From Bradyrhizobium sp. (GTDB lineage Bacteria; Pseudomonadota; Alphaproteobacteria; Rhizobiales; Xanthobacteraceae): a stretch of 59,211 nucleotides of DNA. Both the position numbers and the translations under genes were made by a program. The notes beneath the pieces were generated by a model that was not told where the DNA came from, made no database searches, and saw nothing but the letters and a program-made list of their open reading frames with translations. The stretch lies in assembly GCA_028290305.1 (NCBI GenBank), contig JAQGKC010000314.1, positions 1 to 59,211 on the forward strand. Reading direction: 5' to 3'. Below, one piece after another: positions 52,717-59,211 of this stretch; within the stretch, counting starts at the first letter, position 1; every line of letters begins with the position of its first letter.

Positions 52717-53952
52717 TCAGTGTCCGCTCATCACCAGCGTCTTGACGGGAAGCAGCAGGGCCTGGACGCGCAACAGCATCGCGTGCACAAGGCCGACGGC
52801 GTCGACGGCATGCAACGCAAAACGCTTGAATGCGCCGGTCTCCTTGGAAGCAATCAGCTCGTGGTTGCTGGTATAGGCGTTGACGATGCAGCTGCTTCCG
52901 GGCGTAACGCCCTCAAGGCCGCCTTGATAGATTGGTTCCAGGAACGTGAGAATGGTGCCCGGAGCCAGCACCTGCTGCGCTTCGACCAATTGCTCGCCAC
53001 CCCGGAACTGGCCCGCTGCGATGTAATTTTGCACGCCCGTCACCACCATCGGAATAATCGTCCAGGGCTTTGAAATGCATGACGCCTCGGCGACCATTCC
53101 GACCTTCATGACCTGCGCTTCGATTTGTCCAAATCCCGCTGAAAGCGTTCGTTGTCCCGCACCGTCAGGAATGAGGATGCCGGCAGACCGTATCATGGGA
53201 TTAACGATATCTCCCACGCGCAAGGCGAATTGCTCCACGCGCCCATCGACTCCCGCACGAATGTAGGTCTTGCTCAGATCCACCTGCGCCTCGGCCATCA
53301 CCGCCTCAGCGCTTGCCTTCTCCGCGGGAAGAAGTGCGCTCACGCGGGTCATCGCGGATTGTTTCGAAGCCGTTGCCGAATCAAGGGCGCCTTGACGGCC
53401 CGCGAGCAGCACCTCGAGCTTTTCGATGTCACGCTGCGGGACGATGCCGGGATTGCGTTTCTGGAGTTCGCGCTTGGTGTCCAGCTCATCCGAAGCCTGC
53501 TGATAGGCGCCCTTTGCTTCCTGGATCTGCCCCTCCGCCTTGAGAATATCCGCCTGCGCCGCCAGCAAAGCGGCATCGACTTCGGCAATCTTGCGCCGGA
53601 CCGTTTCCAGCGCTGCTTCCTGCTTTGCGCTGTCCAGCTTGAAGATCACGTCACCCTTCCTGACAGGAGCGCTGACGGATCCAACGTGAACTTCCGACAC
53701 GCGGCCCGTTGTTTCAGGAATGATCGGGACGGTCCTGAAGAATAACGTCGCCGTCGTAGTGGACGGGTGAAAATAGAAGATGACCGTGATCAGAGCGACG
53801 GTCAGCATGAGACAGGCCGTGATGCCCCACCTCAGTTCGAACCATACCGAATAGAATGTGATCTCCTTGCCGAGGCGCTTTCCTTGCCTGTAGCGGCGAT
53901 AAAGATAGTCCGGAAAGATGGTCAGCAGGGAGCAGAGAAGCAGCTCAAGCAT
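52717..53952 (-). CDS. HlyD family secretion/efflux protein (YiaV-like)
   Basis: 411 residues. Unusual N-terminus: a first hydrophobic stretch MLELLLCSLLTIFPDYLYRR, a basic YRQGKRLGKEI, then a membrane segment (ACLMLTVALITVIFYF). The lipoyl-like half is PIIPETTGRVSEVHVGSVSAPVRKGDVIFKL, followed by a long coiled coil (about 120-230) and YIRAGVDGRVEQFALRVGDIV. This layout resembles E. coli YiaV. It overlaps the upstream membrane gene by eight bases, so they form a pair like YiaW-YiaV. Confidence 0.88.
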   Translation of the reverse strand: MLELLLCSLLTIFPDYLYRRYRQGKRLGKEITFYSVWFELRWGITACLMLTVALITVIFYFHPSTTTATLFFRTVPIIPETTGRVSEVHVGSVSAPVRKGDVIFKLDSAKQEAALETVRRKIAEVDAALLAAQADILKAEGQIQEAKGAYQQASDELDTKRELQKRNPGIVPQRDIEKLEVLLAGRQGALDSATASKQSAMTRVSALLPAEKASAEAVMAEAQVDLSKTYIRAGVDGRVEQFALRVGDIVNPMIRSAGILIPDGAGQRTLSAGFGQIEAQVMKVGMVAEASCISKPWTIIPMVVTGVQNYIAAGQFRGGEQLVEAQQVLAPGTILTFLEPIYQGGLEGVTPGSSCIVNAYTSNHELIASKETGAFKRFALHAVDAVGLVHAMLLRVQALLLPVKTLVMSGH

Positions 53953-54436
53953 GGCTCGGCGCCTCGCTCTTGGCAACAACGCCGGCTTTCGTCGCGTCCG
54001 GCGCTTCCGCAGCAACCGCGTGAGCTGCGCCTTCACTTTTCATCTCAGCACTTGCCATCTCGGCCGCTTCCTCTCCGGCTGGAACGCCGGCAATTTTCTC
54101 GACCGATCCCGCGATCCTGCGCAGCGGCGTGCCGAAATCGGGCAAATCAACCATGGCCAGCAACAGCCCGACCACCCAGAAGAGATGGATGTGCGTGAAA
54201 AGCGCCAGCAAGCCCAACACAGCCACGATTTCGAATTGCAGCTTTTGCGACTTGTGCGCCATCCGCTCCGGCAAGGTGTGCAAACGCAGATAGAGATTGC
54301 CGACCATCAGAACGGCACCGATCAGAACCATACCGACCACCACCATCAGGATATCGGTGTCACCCGGAGCGGTGATGAAGCCTGGTAGATGGTGGGGGGC
54401 CATTGGATGAAGTGACTCGCTCACGCAACTCTCCAT
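53945..54436 (-). CDS. Two-segment membrane protein, partner of the HlyD gene
   Basis: 163 residues. Two membrane segments (about 28-48 and 68-94) separated by LYLRLHTLPERMAHKSQKLQ, then an Ala/Glu-rich cytoplasmic tail (EEAAEMASAEMKSEGAAHAV). No family firmly recognised; topology and its coupling to a HlyD gene recall YiaW (DUF3302), but the sequence does not clearly match. Starts at 54436 or 54403 are possible. Confidence 0.75.
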   Translation of the reverse strand: MESCVSESLHPMAPHHLPGFITAPGDTDILMVVVGMVLIGAVLMVGNLYLRLHTLPERMAHKSQKLQFEIVAVLGLLALFTHIHLFWVVGLLLAMVDLPDFGTPLRRIAGSVEKIAGVPAGEEAAEMASAEMKSEGAAHAVAAEAPDATKAGVVAKSEAPSHA

Positions 54437-54822
54437 TCCCAAAATGCAAGCAATGTACCGAGTTGAAACCTAGGATGGCGCAGTGGGCAAACGACTTTCA
54501 AACGACTTTGTAGTGAGTGCCAATCCGAGGCATTCATGGATGGACGTTTATCGCCATTTTAACCTGCACACATGCAAACGCATAAAAAGCCGGGCAAAAT
54601 CGAGTAAAGCTCAGACCTAGCAGTGTTTTCGAACGGCCCCGATAGCGGATGTTCAACTGCGGCAATCTGCAGCAGGGGCCCGGGATCAAAAATAACCAAG
54701 TAAAAATAGCTCAGTAGAGAGCGTGACGAAAGATGGCGACACAAGGCATTGAGCCTCGTCATGTTAGAGTAGCGATAAGGTTCAATGGCAGAACCGCGAG
54801 CCCGGGTCCGGCCATCCCGAGC
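54437..54822. other. Gap with no supported gene
   Basis: About 390 bases, noticeably less GC-rich than the surroundings. A minus-strand open frame (54559-54762) lacks a ribosome site and family features. I see no terminator or promoter I can support. Confidence 0.4.
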
Positions 54823-55806
54823 CTAGTGCGGCGGTATCGGAACTGAAGTTGCAAGGAACGGATCCGGCTTGCCTGTCTTCGGCTCAAACAGATGGGTGAG
54901 TTGCCCTTCAAGAACCCACGCCATTTGCCCGATCTGCGTTACCGCGACCGGTCCCTTATAACCGTCCTTTACGACTTCAAGCTTGGCGTTCTCGCCGTCG
55001 ATCGTCACAAGGTCCAGACGGCCTTCGCCCTCGATCATCAGAAAAGTGTTGTCGCCCAGCTTGCGCAGGCCGTCCGGCAAGACCAGTGGCCGTGATGTCT
55101 GCAGCGGTGTGACGGATCCGGCGCTGCCATCCTTCTTCATCTCGACCCGAAACAAGCCGCCGCCGTTGAAAGTGTTGGTATAGACGTTGCCATCGCCGCC
55201 GATGGCGATGCCGTCGAGACCGGCAGCACCATTCGCAACGCCAAGTCGCGGATCCTCGGCCCAGATTTCGAGTTTCTCGGAACCCGGTTTGAGCCTGAGG
55301 ATGTGCGGATTGAACGAGTCCGTTATGAAGACCGCGCCGTCGGAACCAACGACCATGTCGTTGCAAAGAGAATGGTCTCCCGGCAAGGCGAAGCTGCCCT
55401 TCGGGGCGCCCGTCTTCAAATCGAAGCCCTTCAGCGCGACTGGCTTCGCACCGGAACTCATGACCACTCCCATCGCGGAAAGATCGGAAGAACAGGCCCA
55501 GAGGGTTCCAGAGCGCTCATCGGCCAGCACGCCGAGAACCGACAGGAGTCCGTTGCTGCCGGGCTTGATCCAAGCCTCAGCTTTTGACTCTCCGGGAGGA
55601 ACACGGAAAATTACACCTTCTGCCATGCTGCCGATATAGACCGTTCCGTCAGCCGTCGAGGTCAGGCTTTCGGGAAAGGTATGATCGCCGGGAATCGAAA
55701 TTTCCGTCGATGCAGCGAGCGCCGTCATTTCACAACACAGCAGCCACAAAATCAGACCAAGGCCGCTTGCGAACAATCGACGATGCCTCAGCAATCGAAA
55801 TGCCAT
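54823..55806 (-). CDS. Secreted SMP-30/gluconolactonase-like beta-propeller
   Basis: 327 residues with a signal peptide (LGLILWLLCCEMTALA, cut near ASTE). Repeated blades carry the propeller signatures FPESLTSTADGTVYIGS, NDMVVGSDGAVFITDSFN and GLDGIAIGGDGNVYTNTFN; the N-D and D-G-I positions match metal ligands of SMP-30-type lactonases. A periplasmic sugar-lactone or related substrate is possible. AGGGAG precedes the start. A GACCGGTC palindrome at 55843-55850 lies upstream and may be an operator. Confidence 0.85.
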   Translation of the reverse strand: MAFRLLRHRRLFASGLGLILWLLCCEMTALAASTEISIPGDHTFPESLTSTADGTVYIGSMAEGVIFRVPPGESKAEAWIKPGSNGLLSVLGVLADERSGTLWACSSDLSAMGVVMSSGAKPVALKGFDLKTGAPKGSFALPGDHSLCNDMVVGSDGAVFITDSFNPHILRLKPGSEKLEIWAEDPRLGVANGAAGLDGIAIGGDGNVYTNTFNGGGLFRVEMKKDGSAGSVTPLQTSRPLVLPDGLRKLGDNTFLMIEGEGRLDLVTIDGENAKLEVVKDGYKGPVAVTQIGQMAWVLEGQLTHLFEPKTGKPDPFLATSVPIPPH

Positions 55807-55840
55807 TGCGTTTCTCCCTTGACTCGCCGGTTTTGATTTT

Positions 55841-56014
55841 TTGACCGGTCGTTATGTTCATATAAATATATCGAAGGTCGCGCGCGAGCGCCAGCGCGAT
55901 TTGTTTCTGCGGCGCAGCACCGTCGAGATCAGCCTCGAGTTAGCCGAAGCCGTGGAACTTGAGAAAATACGCGCGTCTGCGAAGGAGGCCGCGCAGAAGC
56001 CGATGGTCCTATAG
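55841..56014 (+). CDS. Short frame of coding character, possible gene remnant
   Basis: The frame is open from 55823 to a TAG at 56012-56014. It reads KVARERQRDLFLRRSTVEI then SLELAEAVELEKIRASAKEA, with strongly alphaproteobacterial codon use. No ATG and no ribosome site are visible; TTG at 55841 is the only start-like codon. Could be the 3' end of a decayed gene or a small basic helical protein. It ends at the base before the SDR stop. Confidence 0.3.
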   Translation: MTGRYVHINISKVARERQRDLFLRRSTVEISLELAEAVELEKIRASAKEAAQKPMVL

Positions 56015-56752
56015 TCAAATAAACGCCATGCCGCCGTTCAAGAGAATGGTCTGGCCGGTCATGTAGTCGTTTCCAAGCACCATCAGGACCGACTGTGCCA
56101 CCTCTTCGGCGTGACCCATGCGCCCGAGCGGGATGTTGCGCGCCAGGTCAGACCTGCCGCGCATCATGTCGGTTTCGATCAGCGACGGCGCCACCGCATT
56201 GACCGTAATGCCTTCCTTGACCAGCCGCGCCGCATAGCCACGGGTCAGCCCTTCCATACCGGCTTTCGAGGCATTGTAATGGACACCGATCGAGCCGGCG
56301 CCGCGCGCGGCTCCCGACGAGACGTTGACAATACGGCCCCATTTGTTCGCACGCATCGCCGGCAATACCGCCTGGGTGCAAAGGAAGGCCGACTTCAGGT
56401 TCACCGCAATGGTCTGATCGAACTCGCTTTCGGTCAGGTCATCGACGCCGCGCACGATCGCGATCCCGACATTGTTGATGAGAATGTCGATCGGACCGAG
56501 GTCCGCCGCGACGTGCTTGACCATCGCCGCGACAGCAGCGGCCTGCGATACATCGGCGGCGGCCGTGATCGCGCGGCCGCCGCCGCTCTTGATCTTCGCC
56601 ACCACCGCATCGGCTTCACCGGCGCGTTCCCGATAGTTGACGGCGACGGCGGCGCCTGCTTCGGCAAGTGCCGTGGCAATCGCGGCGCCGATGCCACGCG
56701 ACGCACCCGTCACCAGTGCGGTGTGGCCATTCAAATCCGGCTTGATGGTCAT
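56015..56752 (-). CDS. Short-chain dehydrogenase/reductase (FabG-like)
   Basis: 245 residues, classical SDR. Cofactor loop TGASRGIG (15-22), NNVG (93-96), catalytic Ser about 145-146, Tyr159 and Lys163 in YNASK, and the C-terminal DYMTGQTILLNGGMAF. The basic NYRER at 39-43 suggests NADPH use. FabG-type sequence, but stands alone rather than in a fatty-acid cluster, so the substrate is open. Confidence 0.92.
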   Translation of the reverse strand: MTIKPDLNGHTALVTGASRGIGAAIATALAEAGAAVAVNYRERAGEADAVVAKIKSGGGRAITAAADVSQAAAVAAMVKHVAADLGPIDILINNVGIAIVRGVDDLTESEFDQTIAVNLKSAFLCTQAVLPAMRANKWGRIVNVSSGAARGAGSIGVHYNASKAGMEGLTRGYAARLVKEGITVNAVAPSLIETDMMRGRSDLARNIPLGRMGHAEEVAQSVLMVLGNDYMTGQTILLNGGMAFI

Positions 56753-57133
56753 GATCCAAATCCCCTTGCTGGTCGCGCAGGCGGCCGAGTGGTCCGCCCA
56801 GGCGCAGGGATGTTATGATATCATCTTATGCGAAACATTCTTGGCAACCGTATAGCCATAAAGCCCTTCGGTTCCGCCCTCTCGCCCGTACCGCTATCTT
56901 TTACGCCACCATGGCGCGTCTCCACCAACCGATGCCAATGCATTCTTCTTCAATCGTTATATACAGTTAAATATAGAGATATGCCCTGTTCGCAAGTCAA
57001 TGCATGCCTGCGAATAAGTGCTCCGCGCCAAGTGACGGCTCAGCGCCGTGCTACATATACCGATCTCTGGTAATCATAGGCGGAATGCACGAGCCGTAAC
57101 TGATTTTGCGCGGCGACGATTTATGGGACGACG
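56753..57133. other. AT-richer gap, no gene seen
   Basis: About 380 bases between the SDR and DUF1543 genes. A stretch around 56958-56985 (TTATATACAGTTAAATATAGAG) is much richer in A/T than the rest and may hold a promoter. A plus-strand open frame (56828-57073) has no family features. Confidence 0.4.
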
Positions 57134-57640
57134 ATGAAGCTATTCATGTTCTACATCGGGGGTAACTGCGGCAATTCAAATATCGAATTGCACGATGTCC
57201 GCTTCTCCGTGGGAAATATGCCCGAGGATTGTTACGCGGATCTGCGTCGGCAATGGTGGGGGGATCCGACAAGCCTCCATCTGGATTGTTGGGGGCCGGT
57301 CGAACAGGCCGATGGATACGACATTATTCTGACGACCGCGCCGCAAAGCGATCCGGCGTCCAAACTTTTCTTTGTGAATCTGGGCGGTTACAACCCACTG
57401 GAGTTTAGCGAACTGCACCGGAACGTGTTGATCGTTGCATCCGGTGCGGCCGCGGCAAAACAGAAAGCGCTGCAGCAAGTCAACGATTGGGCGCAGCCCC
57501 ACAAGGATCGGCTATTCGAGATTGAAAAGGCGATCGACGTGACTGCGCTGATGGCAAACCACGGATGCTTCCTCAGCCTTAAGCCCGCGGCGATCGAAAA
57601 GCCTTTCGCCTTTCGCTGCGAATATCTGCCGATCGGATGA
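57134..57640 (+). CDS. DUF1543 domain protein
   Basis: 168 residues. The N-terminal half reads LFMFYIGGNCGNSNIELHDVRFSVG, then LRRQWWGDPTSLHLDCW and GYDIIL, the conserved DUF1543 pattern. The second half repeats a similar fold (LFFVNLGGYNPLEFSELH). Function unknown. It lies 42 bases before the YajO-like gene on the same strand, so co-transcription is likely. Confidence 0.88.
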   Translation: MKLFMFYIGGNCGNSNIELHDVRFSVGNMPEDCYADLRRQWWGDPTSLHLDCWGPVEQADGYDIILTTAPQSDPASKLFFVNLGGYNPLEFSELHRNVLIVASGAAAAKQKALQQVNDWAQPHKDRLFEIEKAIDVTALMANHGCFLSLKPAAIEKPFAFRCEYLPIG

Positions 57641-57682
57641 GACCTTTGAAGCAATAAAAACCTGGGTTCGAGGAGTGGAAAC

Positions 57683-58660
57683 ATGGACTATGTGAAATTC
57701 GGCAAGACCGGGCTCGGCGTGTCGCGGCTGTGTATCGGCTGCATGACCTACGGTATTCCCGATCGCGGGCCGCACCCATGGACGCTCGACGAGGAAAAGA
57801 GCCGCCCGCTGATCAAACAGGCGCTTGAGCTCGGGATCAATTTCTTCGACACCGCCAATGTTTACTCGGACGGCACGTCGGAAGAAATTGTCGGCCGCGC
57901 GCTGAAAGAGTTCGCGCGTCGCGAGGACGTCGTCATCGCGACCAAGGTCAATGGCAGAATGCGGCCGGGACCGAACGGCGCAGGCTTATCGCGCAAGGCG
58001 ATCCTCGGCGAAATCGACAACAGCCTGCGGCGTCTTGGCACCGACTTCGTCGATCTCTATCAAATTCATCGCTCGGATCCGACGGTTCCGATCGAGGAAA
58101 CGACGGAAGCGCTTCACGACGTCGTCAAGGCCGGCAAGGCCCGCTATATCGGCGCTTCCAACATGTACGCCTGGGAGTTTTCCAAAGCGCTTTATACGTC
58201 CCGCCTGCATGGCTGGACGGAATTCGTCAGCATGCAGGATCATGTCAACCTGCTGAGCCGCGAGGAAGAGCGCGAAATGCTGCCGCTCTGCGTCGATCAG
58301 GGCATTGCCGTGATGCCATGGAGTCCGCTCGCGCGCGGACGCCTGGCGCGGGCCTGGAACGAGACCAGTTCGCGCCAGGAAACCGACGAATACGGCAAGA
58401 CCCTCTATACGCAATTCCCGGAATCCGATCGTGAGATCATCGATCAGGTAAGTGCCATCGCGGCCGCCAGGGGCGTGCCCCGCGCGCAGGTGGCGCTGGC
58501 GTGGCTGCTCCAGAAAAAGGGCGTGACGTCTCCTATTGTCGGCGCTTCGAAGCCGGACCATTTGAAGGACGCGGTTGCAGCACTTTCGCTGAAACTCACC
58601 GCTGACGAGATCGCCTCGCTCGAGCGGCCTTACGTGCCGCGCGGCGTATCGGGATTTTGA
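57683..58660 (+). CDS. yajO: Aldo/keto reductase, YajO-like
   Basis: 325 residues, NADPH-dependent (beta/alpha)8 barrel. Catalytic tetrad candidates are the Asp and Tyr of FFDTANVYSDG, the Lys of ATKVNG and the His of YQIHRSDPT. The match to E. coli YajO is close over the whole length: LCIGCMTYG, TSEEIVGRALKEFARREDVV, SMQDHVNLLSREEEREMLPLC and PWSPLARGRL. YajO has been linked to xylulose/1-deoxyxylulose phosphate chemistry and to general aldehyde reduction; the role here is open. Confidence 0.94.
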   Translation: MDYVKFGKTGLGVSRLCIGCMTYGIPDRGPHPWTLDEEKSRPLIKQALELGINFFDTANVYSDGTSEEIVGRALKEFARREDVVIATKVNGRMRPGPNGAGLSRKAILGEIDNSLRRLGTDFVDLYQIHRSDPTVPIEETTEALHDVVKAGKARYIGASNMYAWEFSKALYTSRLHGWTEFVSMQDHVNLLSREEEREMLPLCVDQGIAVMPWSPLARGRLARAWNETSSRQETDEYGKTLYTQFPESDREIIDQVSAIAAARGVPRAQVALAWLLQKKGVTSPIVGASKPDHLKDAVAALSLKLTADEIASLERPYVPRGVSGF

Positions 58661-58692
58661 TCGGCGCTGTGCGCTTGGTTGAAGGGAAACAA

Positions 58693-58734
58693 AATAGCCG
58701 GCACGATCAGCGCTCGCTGATGGTGCCGGCTATT
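58693..58734. terminator. Long hairpin between convergent genes, probable bidirectional terminator
   Basis: AATAGCCGGCAC pairs perfectly with GTGCCGGCTATT; a nested ATCAGCG/CGCTGAT pair closes the loop with one mismatch between. It sits between the convergent AKR and aldehyde dehydrogenase genes, with AAAA on one side and TATT on the other. Confidence 0.85.
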
Positions 58735-58784
58735 GAATTGGCCTCTGGCTGATAGTTCGACTGAGGCTCGTGCTTCGGATTTCC

Positions 58785-59211
58785 TCAGACGTTCAGGTTC
58801 ATCCAGACCGCCTTCGGCTCGGTGAAATTATCGATCGCTGCCGTGCCATGTTCGCGGCCGAAGCCGGAATCGCGCACCCCGCCCCACGGCAACCGCACAT
58901 CGGTATAGCCATAGGTGTTGATCCAGACGGTGCCGGCTTTGGCCTTCTTGGCGAAGCGCTGCACGCGTCCGATGTCGCGGCTCCAGACGCCTGCGGCAAG
59001 GCTATAGGCGGTACCGTTGGCGATGCGCAGCGCATCGGCCTCGTCGCGGAACTTGATGACGCTCACCACGGGGCCAAAAATCTCCTCCTGCGAGATGCGC
59101 ATCTCGTGCTCGACGTTGGCAAACACGGCCGGGCTGATGAAGTAGCCGCGGTCGCCGGCGCGCTTGCCGCCGGTCGTCAGCAAGGCGCCTTCGCGCTCGC
59201 CGATATCGACA
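58785..59211 (-). CDS. NAD(P)-dependent aldehyde dehydrogenase, C-terminal part (cut by window edge)
   Basis: The last 142 residues of an aldehyde dehydrogenase; the 5' part with the catalytic Cys lies beyond the right edge. Visible are FISPAVFANVEHEMRISQEEIFGPV (the conserved Glu-Glu-x-F-G-P), NGTAYSLAAGVWSRD, GTVWINTYGYTDVRLPWGG and the GREHGTAAIDNFTEPKAVW tail. The PWGG and SGFGRE motifs fit the betaine-aldehyde/phenylacetaldehyde-type group. Confidence 0.93.
   Translation of the reverse strand, partial: VDIGEREGALLTTGGKRAGDRGYFISPAVFANVEHEMRISQEEIFGPVVSVIKFRDEADALRIANGTAYSLAAGVWSRDIGRVQRFAKKAKAGTVWINTYGYTDVRLPWGGVRDSGFGREHGTAAIDNFTEPKAVWMNLNV

Noticed and set aside
54559..54762. Minus-strand frame in the 54.4-54.8 kb gap
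   Set aside because: No ribosome site and no recognisable domain. Cys/Leu composition is what this AT-richer DNA would give by chance.

Overview
The window looks like a chromosomal segment of a Bradyrhizobium/Rhodopseudomonas-type alphaproteobacterium (Nitrobacteraceae). The evidence is high GC, the order of the division and cell-wall (dcw) genes, an alphaproteobacterial RNase P RNA, a phosphatidylethanolamine N-methyltransferase, and the dispersed palindromic repeats typical of that group. The genus assignment is inference from gene content, not from a search. No tRNA, rRNA, CRISPR array, transposase, integrase or prophage was recognised.

Layout. 1-15737 (minus strand) is the dcw cluster, read rsmH-ftsL-ftsI-murE-murF-mraY-murD-ftsW-murG-murC-murB-ddl. 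The first six genes are packed tightly or overlap. Every later junction down to murB is opened up by palindromic repeats, and the murC|murB junction holds a GIY-YIG nuclease gene bounded by perfect 41-bp inverted repeats. The window edge cuts the cluster beyond a divergent ddl, and ftsQ is not present where expected. 16295-20923 holds a peptidoglycan amidase, an ECF42-type sigma factor with its DGPF/YCII partner, the RNase P RNA gene, two small membrane proteins and a hydrolase. 21097-33114 is an ordinary accessory and transport stretch: TauE-like, EamA-like, an ABC exporter, an FkbM methyltransferase, a MauG-type di-heme peroxidase, a methyltransferase, DoxX, and an EmrAB pump facing its TetR regulator across a perfect operator palindrome. 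33136-37901 is envelope and secreted-protein rich (extensin-like lipoprotein, a 31-residue membrane peptide, DUF2147, a frameshifted FecR-domain gene, Nudix).

37986-43106 looks like a membrane-lipid locus: a full-length phosphatidylserine decarboxylase with an HGST cleavage motif, a membrane-anchored class III aminotransferase diverging from an overlapping start, an Mpo1/DUF962-like membrane protein, PmtA, and a GT4 glycosyltransferase. 43375-50613 continues with an L,D-transpeptidase, DUF4403, dodecin, GNAT, SulP, an unrecognised coiled-coil protein and a PPK2 kinase. 50701-59211 holds an ion channel, a cation/proton exchanger pseudogene with two lesions, a HlyD/2-TM pair, an SMP-30-like secreted propeller, an SDR, DUF1543, a YajO-like aldo/keto reductase and the 3' part of an aldehyde dehydrogenase.

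The most promising unexplained structure is the GIY-YIG cassette together with a scattered set of short palindromic elements that share GTCAT...ATGAC ends. It may be a nuclease-linked repeat family. The second candidate is the lipid locus.
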